Assembly (NCBI GenBank): GCA_016931155.1 | Contig: JAFGFJ010000001.1 | Coordinates: 1-64,000 of the forward strand | DNA length: 64,000 bases | Origin: Candidatus Dojkabacteria bacterium | GTDB lineage: Bacteria; Patescibacteria; Dojkabacteria; B142; JAFGFJ01 | Direction of reading: 5' to 3' | Shown here: positions 53,355 through 61,142 of the stretch, one piece after another | Position numbering within the stretch: the stretch's first letter is position 1 | How the letters are laid out: every line of letters begins with the position of its first letter | Program-made: the position numbers and the translations under genes | Notes under the pieces: model-generated | What the model was told of the DNA's origin: nothing | Seen by the model: only the letters and a program-made list of their open reading frames with translations | Databases searched by the model: none

Positions 53355-53972
53355 ATGAAAACTCACATAGCGTTTGATTTCGACGACACAATAACTGCTT
53401 CTTACCTTCACAACCAAGACATCTTAGTTGATAACCTAAAAGCCCATTTCCCAAACATAGATGATAGTCTCATCAGAGACATTCACTACTCAAACAGAGG
53501 CCTTCCCATGTTTGAGTTATTTAAAATAATAAGGAAAAAGTTAAATATTGAATTTGATCAGAAAGAAATTTTTGACGACAATCTTAGACTCCATTCAGAA
53601 AGAATTAAACAAGTAAGGGTATTCCCGGGATTTCCGGGCTTTTTAAAAAGCCTAAAAGCTAATAAAAAGAAAATATACATCGTTTCAAATAGAGACAAAA
53701 GTACAATAATTCCTGTATTAAAAAACTATAAAATAGATTCTTACTTCGAAGAAGTAATCTCCTGTATAGACGAAGGTTTTGAGAAGCCGGATCCCACAAC
53801 TCTGCTAAATTTAATAAAAAAAGAGGAAAAAACAAAAAAGGATTTCTTGTATATTGGGGACTCAAAAACCGACGCCGAGTTCGCAACCAGGGCAAATGTT
53901 GATTTTATAATAATCGATCACTATCTGAATTTAGAGAAGTTTTATCAAAGAATCGTTGGTTTATTTATCTAG
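53355..53972 (+). CDS. HAD-superfamily hydrolase
   Basis: 205 residues. Motif I FDFDDTITAS (nucleophile and acid Asp), motif II YIVSNRDKS, Lys in FEKPDPTTLL and motif IV YIGDSKTDAEFA; a helical cap lies between motifs I and II, as in phosphoglycolate-phosphatase-like HADs. Phosphatase of unknown substrate; 2-phosphoglycolate clearing beside a RuBisCO genome is tempting but unproven. No operon partner. Confidence 0.9.
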   Translation: MKTHIAFDFDDTITASYLHNQDILVDNLKAHFPNIDDSLIRDIHYSNRGLPMFELFKIIRKKLNIEFDQKEIFDDNLRLHSERIKQVRVFPGFPGFLKSLKANKKKIYIVSNRDKSTIIPVLKNYKIDSYFEEVISCIDEGFEKPDPTTLLNLIKKEEKTKKDFLYIGDSKTDAEFATRANVDFIIIDHYLNLEKFYQRIVGLFI

Positions 53973-53984
53973 CGGAGAAAGAAT

Positions 53985-54434
53985 TTATTTACTTGAAGTG
54001 CCAGGAACTGCCCCTTCCGGGAATTCACCGTTTTCTTTATACCACAGGAAGTCCACTCTCCAGTCAAGATTTTTCTCCCAGTCGGGATGCTCGGCTCTCA
54101 CCGATTCTGGAACGCTCCATATGTTTCTTGTACCGTCAAAACCTCTCCACTCCAGTGCCACCCATTCTGTCTTTTTGTAATATGTATAAAGTTCTCCTCT
54201 CCTATTCTGCATAGACAAATCTGCCCCTTTATATGAAACAATTTCATCCCGTTTACCGTCCAAACCGCTTGAAAGCGGGGCAGTCAACCACGTTCCCTCT
54301 TTTTCAACTTCAATTCCGCTTATCAATTTACCGACGAATACTGCCACAGCAACCATGCCTGCTGCCTTAAGAAGAGCCCTTACTGAAACCTTTTTGTCTT
54401 CTCCCTTATTTTCCGTCTCTGGTATTTGACTCAT
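53985..54434 (-). CDS. Small membrane-anchored protein, hypothetical
   Basis: 149 residues. Polar N-terminus, one membrane helix (about 20-42, ALLKAAGMVAVAVFVGKLI), then a Trp-rich extracytoplasmic domain (EWVALEWRGFDG, NLDWRVDFLWYKENG). No family recognised. Divergent from rlmB and tail-to-tail with the HAD gene. Confidence 0.55.
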   Translation of the reverse strand: MSQIPETENKGEDKKVSVRALLKAAGMVAVAVFVGKLISGIEVEKEGTWLTAPLSSGLDGKRDEIVSYKGADLSMQNRRGELYTYYKKTEWVALEWRGFDGTRNIWSVPESVRAEHPDWEKNLDWRVDFLWYKENGEFPEGAVPGTSSK

Positions 54435-54526
54435 AGTTTATTCTATCTTACTTATTATACAAAGTACTGTCAAATTGGTGCCGCAAAGTCAATTCATATA
54501 TAATCTAGTAATTTTTACTTTATGTT

Positions 54527-55252
54527 ATGCAAATCGAAGGCCGAAACCCTGTTCTTGAAAGCCTACTCTCAAAAAGAGAGTTCAGCTTTTTAAAAATTCA
54601 AAAGGGAATAAAGATTGACGTTAAACTCAAGCGCATCCTGGATCTTGCCAGATCAAAAAGGATAAGAATCGAAGAAATGGATCGCAAGAAATTAGATAAA
54701 ATGAGCGAAACAGGTTCTCATCAAGGAGTTATCGGGATAGTAAGAGAAAGAAAAACAAAAACATTTAGTGAGCTTATTAAATTGATCGACGAAAGAAAAG
54801 AGACACCTTTTCTGGTTTACGTTCGTGAAGCTCTTTATGAATTCAATCTTGGGGCAGTAATCAGAACTGCAGAATGTGCAGGTATGCAGGGAGTTATTGT
54901 GCCACCAAATCGGGATATTACTCCACAAATTGTCAGAGCCTCCATGGGAGCAAGTGAGCATATCCAAATCGTCAAGGGAAGTCTTTTTCAGATTATAAAG
55001 GAAGCAAAAGAATATGCTATAAGGGTTATCGGTATTGAACTTAGTGGAGAAAAAAATGTTTACGAAGCCGATTTAACTGGTCCGATTTTATTCGTTGTGG
55101 GCGGGGAAGATAAAAGCCTGAGCACAGAGGTAGGAAAAAAAGTTGACGAAGTAGTAAAAATTCCGATGAGAGGAAAAGTAAATTCACTAAATATGAGCGT
55201 AGCAGCGGCAGTTGTAATTTATGAGAAATTAAGGCAGGAAATATCTAGCTGA
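54527..55252 (+). CDS. rlmB: SpoU/TrmH-family 23S rRNA 2'-O-methyltransferase
   Basis: 241 residues. N-terminal substrate-binding domain (IEGRNPVLESLL, GSHQGVIGIV), then the SPOUT knot with NLGAVIRTAECAGMQGVIVP, VVGGEDKSL and the IPMRGKVNSLNMSVAAAVVIYE motif. RlmB methylates G2251 of 23S rRNA; a TrmH-like tRNA target cannot be excluded. Confidence 0.9.
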   Translation: MQIEGRNPVLESLLSKREFSFLKIQKGIKIDVKLKRILDLARSKRIRIEEMDRKKLDKMSETGSHQGVIGIVRERKTKTFSELIKLIDERKETPFLVYVREALYEFNLGAVIRTAECAGMQGVIVPPNRDITPQIVRASMGASEHIQIVKGSLFQIIKEAKEYAIRVIGIELSGEKNVYEADLTGPILFVVGGEDKSLSTEVGKKVDEVVKIPMRGKVNSLNMSVAAAVVIYEKLRQEISS

Positions 55253-55478
55253 ACTAGCTTACAGAACAATAGACTTACCACTACACCTTTCTCTAATCTA
55301 ATAATAAGGTAACTCATTTCAGCCTGATGATTCCAAAAATGTTTTATAAAATACTTTACTATCTCAATCCGAATCTATATAATTAACTCTCTTTATTTTT
55401 CCCGCAAAGTTTTTACTAATTATTTAAGTAGCCTTTGCAGGTCTCAATAAGGTAGAATCAGGCAGTTAAAGTAACGAA

Positions 55479-55649
55479 ATGGCAAAAAAAGGAAATAGAA
55501 TAATAATTTCACTTAAGTGCAGTGTTTGTAATTCAAAAAATTACACTGTTACAAAAAACAGAATAAATACTCAGGAAAAACTTGAGCTGAAGAAGTTCTG
55601 CCCGCACTGTAAAAAAGCGACAGCACATAATGAAACCAAAATAGTATAA
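55479..55649 (+). CDS. rpmG: 50S ribosomal protein bL33
   Basis: 56 residues from ATG 55479. MAKKGNRIIISLKCSVC, then KNYTVTKNR and LELKKFCPHCKKAT: the L33 pattern with two zinc CxxC pairs. Begins the conserved rpmG-trnW-secE-nusG-rplK-rplA order. TAGAAT at about 55453-55458 may be its -10. Confidence 0.95.
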   Translation: MAKKGNRIIISLKCSVCNSKNYTVTKNRINTQEKLELKKFCPHCKKATAHNETKIV

Positions 55650-55857
55650 AGGCAGGTAGGATCGGGGTTATTGGGGTCAGGCGAGAACAAAAATATGTTG
55701 CTGACAGGATGTTTTTGAGAGTCATAGTGTTAATGCTTAATGAGCAATTAACGAGACAAACGAAGGGATGTCAAGATCATGCGAATTAGTCTCGATGAGT
55801 CTGTAAATCGAGATCAGCAGATACTCAATCAATAGGATTGAGGATCGAAGACATTGG
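55650..55857 (+). ncRNA. Structured segment between rpmG and trnW, candidate RNA or leader
   Basis: Four successive hairpins: GTCAG/CTGAC (about 55677-55706), GTTAATGCT/AGC(A)ATTAAC (about 55727-55751), TCTCGAT/ATCGAGA (55790-55813) and CTCAATC/GATTGAG (55824-55842). A 15-base repeat with one mismatch, GNCATAGTGTTAATG, occurs at 55721-55735 and at the 5' end of tRNA-Trp (55861-55875), exactly 140 bases apart. It could be a partial tRNA duplication, an RNA leader or a separate RNA. No known class fits. Confidence 0.4.
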
Positions 55858-55929
55858 AGGGCCATAGTGTTAATGGTAGCACAACGGTCTCCAAAACCGT
55901 TAGTAGAGGTTCAAATCCTCTTGGCCCTG
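55858..55929 (+). tRNA. tRNA-Trp (CCA)
   Basis: Acceptor AGGGCCA/TGGCCCT, anticodon loop CTCCAAA in an ACGGT/ACCGT stem (anticodon CCA), T loop GTTCAAATC, discriminator G. Unlike the Thr and Tyr tRNAs, the 3'-CCA is not encoded (GTTCT follows). Sits before secE as in many bacteria. Confidence 0.95.
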
Positions 55930-56023
55930 TTCTGATTAAAGTCTGGATTTTGCCAGCGAAATAGCAAAACCATTAATAGAATAAGTTCCAGCAAATTAGA
56001 AAGTGCTGAAATTTAATATTTTT

Positions 56024-56032
56024 TGATATAAT
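56024..56032 (+). promoter_or_regulatory. Promoter of secE-nusG-rplK-rplA
   Basis: Extended -10 TGATATAAT (TG at 56024-56025, TATAAT 56027-56032) with no clear -35. The start point near 56039 leaves about 14 leader bases before secE. Confidence 0.6.
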
Positions 56033-56052
56033 TAATTTTTCTTGATAAGATC

Positions 56053-56370
56053 ATGAATGTTCAAGAATTGTTACAGAACGCAGGGGTAAGAATTGGAGCA
56101 TGGGTAATAGGAGTTCTTCTTGCATTTAATCTCCTTTTGATCCTTATAAACGTTATTTTTAGAAAAAATAAGGACGGGATTTTTGGAATACAGAATGCAG
56201 CAAAGGAATATGCCAAAAGCGTACTTGGAGAGCTAAAACTTGTTGAATGGCTCGGCAGGAAGGATACAGTCAGGTACACCGTAATTGTTGTGGTTGCTTC
56301 TATTATTCTCGGAGGGTTCATTGCTCTTCTTGACTATTTGTTCTTTAAACTTAGAGCATTCATAATATAG
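56053..56370 (+). CDS. secE: Preprotein translocase subunit SecE
   Basis: 105 residues. The C-terminal half is classical SecE: KSVLGELKLVEWLGRKDTVRYTVIVVVASII followed by a membrane helix ending DYLFFKL (amphipathic helix then TM). An extra N-terminal membrane helix (about 15-37) precedes it. Clamps SecY. The nusG neighbour confirms it. Confidence 0.92.
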   Translation: MNVQELLQNAGVRIGAWVIGVLLAFNLLLILINVIFRKNKDGIFGIQNAAKEYAKSVLGELKLVEWLGRKDTVRYTVIVVVASIILGGFIALLDYLFFKLRAFII

Positions 56371-56388
56371 ATCTAAGAATCAATTTTG

Positions 56389-57141
56389 ATGGCAGACAAT
56401 AATAAACCGAAAAAGAATCCTGTTGGAAAACAAAAGACAAAGAGTGAGGATGTTGTTATAAGCGAGAATGCGAATATGAAAGAAATACCTGAGAATCCAA
56501 CTGGAAAAACAATCAAACAAAAAGCTAAAGCCAGAGCTGAAGCCGAGAAAATGAGTAAAGAAGTAGAAAAAACAGAGACTGCTGAGAAAAAAGAAAAGAA
56601 GCCAAAAAAAACGAATCCAGATGCAAAATGGTACGTTTTAAATACATATTCAGGACACGAAAAGAAGGTTGCACAGCTCATTGATCAACGAGTTAAAGCA
56701 AATGAACTTGAGAATAAAATTCTGGAAGTAATGGTTCCCACCCAGGAGAAAATCCTTGTAAGCGAAGGAAAGAAAAAGACACTTGAGGAAAAAATATTTC
56801 CCGGGTATGTCCTTGTTCAAATGGTAATGAATGATGACACATGGTATCTAATCCGAAATACCGAAGGGGTTACTGGGTTTGTTGGAACACAGCGAAAACC
56901 AACCCCCCTTACTGAAGAAGAGGTAAAAGGAATTCTGGCGTTCTCTGAGCTTCAGCAGCCATCATTTCAGGCATCATTTGCCGTTGACGACCCTGTTAAA
57001 GTTACTGACGGTCCATTCAAAGATTTTGTCGGTACTATTTCTGAAATAAATGAAGATAAAGGACAGGTCAAAGTTCTTCTTTCAGTATTTGGAAGAGAAA
57101 CTCCTGTTGTTCTAGACTTTCTACAAGTTTCTAAATTATAA
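56389..57141 (+). CDS. nusG: Transcription factor NusG with charged N-terminal extension
   Basis: 250 residues from ATG 56389 (a TTG just before is also in frame). Residues 1-80 are Lys/Glu-rich low complexity. The NGN domain runs from AKWYVLNTYSGHEKKV through EEKIFPGYVLVQM and TEGVTGFVG, and the KOW domain contains VTDGPFKDFVGTISEI. Binds RNA polymerase and links it to ribosome or Rho. The extension is atypical. Confidence 0.94.
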   Translation: MADNNKPKKNPVGKQKTKSEDVVISENANMKEIPENPTGKTIKQKAKARAEAEKMSKEVEKTETAEKKEKKPKKTNPDAKWYVLNTYSGHEKKVAQLIDQRVKANELENKILEVMVPTQEKILVSEGKKKTLEEKIFPGYVLVQMVMNDDTWYLIRNTEGVTGFVGTQRKPTPLTEEEVKGILAFSELQQPSFQASFAVDDPVKVTDGPFKDFVGTISEINEDKGQVKVLLSVFGRETPVVLDFLQVSKL

Positions 57142-57150
57142 GATTATAAA

Positions 57151-57576
57151 ATGGCAAAACCAATAAAAGCAAAAATTAAATTACAGATAGAAGGAGGAAA
57201 AGCAGTCCCAGGGCAAAAGCTTGGCCCTACACTTGGACAGCACGGCGTTCCTATAGGTGACTTTGTAAACAGATTCAATGAAATGACAAAGGATAAAATG
57301 GGAACAATTATCCCATGTATTCTTACTGTTTATGAGGACAGAACCTTTTCCATTGAGCTTAAAAGCCCTCCTGCAGCCAACCTCATTGCAAAGGCAATAG
57401 GGTTGAAAAAAGGCTCAGATACACCAAACAAAAAGAAAGTCGGGAAAATCTCAAGAAAACAACTTGAGGAAATTGCAAAAGTGAAAATGGCCGACCTGAA
57501 TACCAACAATCTTGATTCTGCCACTAAGATTATTGAAGGAACAGCAGTCAGTATGGGACTCGAAATTAATGATTAA
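57151..57576 (+). CDS. rplK: 50S ribosomal protein uL11
   Basis: 141 residues, full length. KAKIKLQIEGGKAVPGQKLGP and LGQHGVPIGDFVNRFN at the N-terminus and the rRNA-binding C-terminal IAKVKMADLNTNNLDSATKI. Nine bases after nusG, nine before rplA. Confidence 0.97.
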   Translation: MAKPIKAKIKLQIEGGKAVPGQKLGPTLGQHGVPIGDFVNRFNEMTKDKMGTIIPCILTVYEDRTFSIELKSPPAANLIAKAIGLKKGSDTPNKKKVGKISRKQLEEIAKVKMADLNTNNLDSATKIIEGTAVSMGLEIND

Positions 57577-57585
57577 AAAAATACC

Positions 57586-58275
57586 ATGAAAAGAGGTAAA
57601 AAATACAACGAAGTAACGAAAAGTTTTGATAAAACAAAGAAGTATTCTTTGGACGAAGCATCAAAACTTCTTCCAGGACTTTCAATAAGCAAATTTGAAG
57701 GATCTATCGAGATCCATCTCACAATTGACGCCAAAAGCAAGAAGAAGGAATGTACTGTAAGAGGAAGTATCACTCTACCACATCAAACTGGTGCTTCAAA
57801 AAAGGTTGCTGTAATTGCCGAATCGAAAGATCAGAAGAAAGCAACAGATGCTGGAGCGGACAAAGTCGGGCTTGATGACTTGATCAAGGAAATAGAAGGC
57901 GGAAAAATTGATTTTGACGTCTTAATTGCAACTCCAGAAGTCATGCCGAGAATTGCATCTCTTGGACGAGTACTCGGACCAAAAGGCCTTCTTCCAAATC
58001 CAAAAAACCAAACAGTAACTACCGATATTGAAAGAGTTGTGAAAAGTTATAAAGCAGGAAAGCTGGATTTCAAAATGGATGAAGCGTTTGGGATTCACGC
58101 AAAAATCGGAAGAACTAGGATGACCCCTGAGCAGATAAAAGATAATTTATCCTCATTTTTAAAAGCTGTTTTAAATGAGGCAAAAATCATTTCCCCTACC
58201 CCATTTAAGTCTGTAGTAGTGAGTCCAAGCATGGGACCAGGAGTGAAAATAGAAACAAAGGAATTTACTTTATAG
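57586..58275 (+). CDS. rplA: 50S ribosomal protein uL1
   Basis: 229 residues. Contains GSITLPHQTGASKKVAVIAE, ATPEVMPRIASLGRVLGPKG and PNPKNQTVTTDI. L1 is missing from some CPR lineages, so its presence helps placement. Ends 50 bases before a gene on the opposite strand that separates it from rplJ. Confidence 0.96.
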   Translation: MKRGKKYNEVTKSFDKTKKYSLDEASKLLPGLSISKFEGSIEIHLTIDAKSKKKECTVRGSITLPHQTGASKKVAVIAESKDQKKATDAGADKVGLDDLIKEIEGGKIDFDVLIATPEVMPRIASLGRVLGPKGLLPNPKNQTVTTDIERVVKSYKAGKLDFKMDEAFGIHAKIGRTRMTPEQIKDNLSSFLKAVLNEAKIISPTPFKSVVVSPSMGPGVKIETKEFTL

Positions 58276-58327
58276 AAGTAGTTTCAGTGAACTGGTTCAG
58301 AATACCTCAAAATATCCATTCAACTCA

Positions 58328-58942
58328 CTATGGTTCTATATCTAGTAGATTTTCAAGAAGAGACAATTGCTCAGCCAGTGAACTACTATACTTTTCCTCA
58401 ATTGATTTACTCAACACTTTACAAAGCTCCTCAGCCGATACTTCTCTGTAAAAACAGTATTCTTCTTTTACACGCATAGAAGGAATATATGCATAACTCA
58501 TATTTCCTTTTTCATCCCTAAGTTCTAACATAGCTGAATTGTATTGAGGTTCCTGCCCAGTGAGGCGTGAGGCTAAATCAGTCAAGTAAAGCCTGGGATG
58601 CTCCCCAATATCTCTCCCACTCCCATTTGTATCTTCTCTTGTTATTTGTATTTCGATTAGCCCAGGTAAACCATCATTGAGATACAAACTGATAAATGCA
58701 CCTGGAAAAGAGGCAGAAACAGGTTTACATTTTTTAACCGTATGATTTCTGATACTTATTGCATTAATTTCTAATCCTCCAGAGACTTGATATGAATCTG
58801 GATCTAAATCTGGTTCTGAACTATTGTTTTCTCCGAAAAAGCAAGCACTTATCACCACAGGAGGTTTAAAATATTTTGTTGTTATACCAAAATCATCTAT
58901 TGTTCTATAACCTTCTTTTGTGCCATTTATTTGATCCTTCAT
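58328..58942 (-). CDS. Hypothetical protein antisense to the ribosomal operon
   Basis: 204 residues, soluble, no signal peptide. Not recognised. A beta-rich first part (FKPPVVISACFFGEN, SFPGAFISLYLNDGLPGLIEI) is followed by a helical tail (LCKVLSKSIEEKYSSSLAEQ). It lies between rplA and the L10 leader on the opposite strand, a place with no gene in most genomes. Confidence 0.6.
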   Translation of the reverse strand: MKDQINGTKEGYRTIDDFGITTKYFKPPVVISACFFGENNSSEPDLDPDSYQVSGGLEINAISIRNHTVKKCKPVSASFPGAFISLYLNDGLPGLIEIQITREDTNGSGRDIGEHPRLYLTDLASRLTGQEPQYNSAMLELRDEKGNMSYAYIPSMRVKEEYCFYREVSAEELCKVLSKSIEEKYSSSLAEQLSLLENLLDIEP

Positions 58943-59077
58943 AATATCTCGCTAATAATTTTTCAAAATAATAGAAAAATAAACAACCATATTTTTAATT
59001 ACCAGTGGGTAAAAATTCCTTTGTCACTGAGTGTGGAGAGGATGTTATAAAAAACAACACCAATTTGTCAACTGTTT

Positions 59078-59106
59078 TTGACTTTTCCCTCCTCTTGTAT
59101 TACAAT
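59078..59106 (+). promoter_or_regulatory. Promoter of the rplJ-rplL leader
   Basis: -35 TTGACT (59078-59083), 17-base spacer, -10 TACAAT (59101-59106). A second, poorer candidate (TTGTCA 59021-59026, TTATAA 59045-59050) lies upstream. Confidence 0.65.
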
Positions 59107-59112
59107 CATCCA

Positions 59113-59248
59113 GTCAAAGACAACGAGTGCAATTTGAGTCGGATAGATTCTGCTCAAGAGCTTAATATCTCGTCGAGACCAAGCAAAATTAAACTCTGAA
59201 TTCGTTCTTAGTTTTTTATAGCCGTCTCGAGACGGTTTTTTCTTTTTT
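59113..59248 (+). promoter_or_regulatory. L10 leader (ribosomal protein autoregulatory RNA) with attenuator
   Basis: The 3' part CTTAATATCTCGTCGAGACC (59161-59180) fits the conserved end of L10 leaders. Downstream CCGTCTCGAGACGG (59222-59235) plus a T-rich tail (59236-59248) is a terminator hairpin. TCGAGAC (59173-59179) can pair with GTCTCGA (59224-59230), so leader fold and terminator exclude each other. L10-L12 binding to the leader should favour termination. Confidence 0.75.
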
Positions 59249-59276
59249 AAAGAACCAATTTTTTTAGCGAAATAAA

Positions 59277-59801
59277 ATGGCAAAAACAAAAGATGAGAAA
59301 AAACAGAGCGTGGCAGAATATAGAGACAGACTCAGGTTATCAAAGGCAGTATATTTGATCGAGCCGAAAGGTATAACACCAAATGAAGCAACAGAGCTTA
59401 AAAAAGCTTTGTTTAATCTTAATTCGCAGTTTAATGTTGTGAAAAATTCTCTTTTCAAACTTGCTTTGAAAGACGAAGGGATGGATCTAGATGAGGATCT
59501 TCTTGATGGACCAAACGCAGCAGTTTTTACCTCGGAACAAAGTTTAAGCGAAGCGGCAAAAATTATTTCTAAATTTATAAAAGATTCCGAAAAAGGAGAA
59601 ATAAAAGGTGGGATATTGGACGGGAAATTTGTATCAAAAGATCAGGTCGAGGCTCTTGCCAATCTGCCTTCAAGAGAGCAGTTGCTCGCACAGGTAGTTG
59701 GAACAATGTACGCACCTGTTTCCGGTTTTGTAAATGTTCTTGCCGGAAATATTAGAAGTATTCTTTATGTGCTCAATGCTGTAAAAGAGCAGAAAGCATA
59801 A
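59277..59801 (+). CDS. rplJ: 50S ribosomal protein uL10
   Basis: 174 residues. KAVYLIEPKGITPNEATELKKALF, NVVKNSLFKLAL, and the ANLPSREQLLAQVVGTMYAPVSGFVNVL helix; the C-terminal helix that carries L12 dimers follows. Base of the ribosomal stalk and probable regulator of its own leader. Confidence 0.96.
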   Translation: MAKTKDEKKQSVAEYRDRLRLSKAVYLIEPKGITPNEATELKKALFNLNSQFNVVKNSLFKLALKDEGMDLDEDLLDGPNAAVFTSEQSLSEAAKIISKFIKDSEKGEIKGGILDGKFVSKDQVEALANLPSREQLLAQVVGTMYAPVSGFVNVLAGNIRSILYVLNAVKEQKA

Positions 59802-59847
59802 TTTGTCCCAATAAACCGGACAAAATTTTATTTATTATTTAATTAAA

Positions 59848-60321
59848 ATGTCAGACGAAGCAAAAAAGACCGAAGCCGCAGAAGCAAAGGCTGAAGCTAA
59901 AGCCGAGGCAAAGGAAGAAAAGAAAGACACAGTTGAGCTGAAAGGTGATCAAAAAAAGATTGCCGAGATGATCGAAAAGATGTCTGTTCTTGAGCTTTCC
60001 GAGCTTGTAAAAGCTCTTGAAGATAAGTTTGGTGTTTCTGCAGCAGCACCCGCAGCTATGATGGCTATGCCTGCAGCAGGAGGAGAGACAGAGAAGCCAG
60101 AAGAAGAAAAGACAATCTTTGATATTATTCTTCAAGAAGCTGGAAGCAATATGATTGCAGTAATAAAAGCTGTCAAGAACGCAACCGGACTTGGACTTAA
60201 GGAGGCAAAGGATCTTGTAGAAGGAGCACCTAAACCTGTAAAGGAAGGAGCACCTAAGGAAGAAGCTGAAGCTCTAAAGAAAGAATTGGAAGAGGCTGGG
60301 GCAAAGGTAGAATTGAAATAA
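59848..60321 (+). CDS. rplL: 50S ribosomal protein bL12 with N-terminal extension
   Basis: 157 residues against about 120 usually. The first about 33 are an Ala/Lys/Glu-rich extension (AEAKAEAKAEAKEEKK). Then the dimerisation domain (IEKMSVLELSELVKALEDKF), a hinge (AAAPAAMMAMPAAGG) and the C-terminal factor-binding domain (IAVIKAVKNATGLGLKEAKD, KEEAEALKKELEEAGAKVELK). Followed by a terminator, not by rpoB. Confidence 0.96.
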   Translation: MSDEAKKTEAAEAKAEAKAEAKEEKKDTVELKGDQKKIAEMIEKMSVLELSELVKALEDKFGVSAAAPAAMMAMPAAGGETEKPEEEKTIFDIILQEAGSNMIAVIKAVKNATGLGLKEAKDLVEGAPKPVKEGAPKEEAEALKKELEEAGAKVELK

Positions 60322-60349
60322 GCCTACCAAGCAATAAGCTAAAAAACAG

Positions 60350-60382
60350 AACCCTGATGTACAAAGCGTCAGGGTTTTTTGT
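60350..60382 (+). terminator. Rho-independent terminator after rplL
   Basis: Stem AACCCTGA/TCAGGGTT (60350-60357 with 60369-60376), 11-base loop, run of six T. The clearest intrinsic terminator in the window. Confidence 0.9.
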
Positions 60383-60437
60383 TTCTTCTCTTGACTCCAA
60401 AATTAAACTATAATCTTTGAGAAATTAAATTACATCT

Positions 60438-61142
60438 ATGAAAGAAATCACGTTGTTCCTTTTAGAAAACGGTGTTAGAGAGGAAACCTTGATACTGCTT
60501 TTGATGCTTCCGATTATAAGTACAGTTATAGGATTTGGCAGGCATTTCGTCGGGATAAGAACAATTGGAATATACACCGCAATCGTCCTGACTTATGCTT
60601 TCTATCTACTGGGCATCACTGAGACTAACGGACCAAGCAATATTCTTCTGGGAATGAGACTCGGAATCGGCATAACGGTTGCAGTATATGCCATTGCTTC
60701 CATTGGACAGCTAATGACAAAAAAAATCAGGCTTCATTATCAACCAAAGCTTGCAATTATTATCTCAATAATTGCAATACTTGCATTTATTGCTCTACTT
60801 CTTTTTGCAAAATTTGGACAAGTGACTATTACAAGAGTAAATGCTATAGCAATTATTTTAATAGTAACAACATCTGAACAGTTTATAAGCAGTTTTGTTA
60901 AGAAAAATTTTTCCTCTGCGGTGCTTTTAAGCTTTGAGACAATGATAGTTTCTCTGATTTGTTATTCTCTGATTTCATGGCCAAGCCTCCAAAATTTCAT
61001 ACTTACCTACCCTATCGTTGCTACTCTGGCAATCCCTTTCAATCTGATTATAGGCAAATTCACAGGACTTAGACTTAAAGAACACCTGCGCTTCAGAGAT
61101 TTACTAAATAATAATGAGCCTGGCAACGATTCTCAACAATAG
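60438..61142 (+). CDS. 7TM membrane protein of the transglutaminase-associated 7TM type
   Basis: 234 residues with about seven membrane helices (LILLLMLPIISTVIGFGRHF, IGIYTAIVLTYAFYLLGI, IIISIIAILAFIALLLFA) and a cytoplasmic tail. The TVIGFGRHFVGIRTIGIYTAIVL and TTSEQFISSF features match the 7TM half of proteins in which an inactive transglutaminase-like domain is fused to seven helices; that extracellular domain is absent here. Overlaps the next gene by 29 bases, as in RimK-like ligase loci of other bacteria. Confidence 0.75.
   Translation: MKEITLFLLENGVREETLILLLMLPIISTVIGFGRHFVGIRTIGIYTAIVLTYAFYLLGITETNGPSNILLGMRLGIGITVAVYAIASIGQLMTKKIRLHYQPKLAIIISIIAILAFIALLLFAKFGQVTITRVNAIAIILIVTTSEQFISSFVKKNFSSAVLLSFETMIVSLICYSLISWPSLQNFILTYPIVATLAIPFNLIIGKFTGLRLKEHLRFRDLLNNNEPGNDSQQ

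Noticed and set aside
54692..54967. Cys/His-rich minus-strand frame opposite rlmB
   Set aside because: Shadow of a well-supported SPOUT methyltransferase gene.
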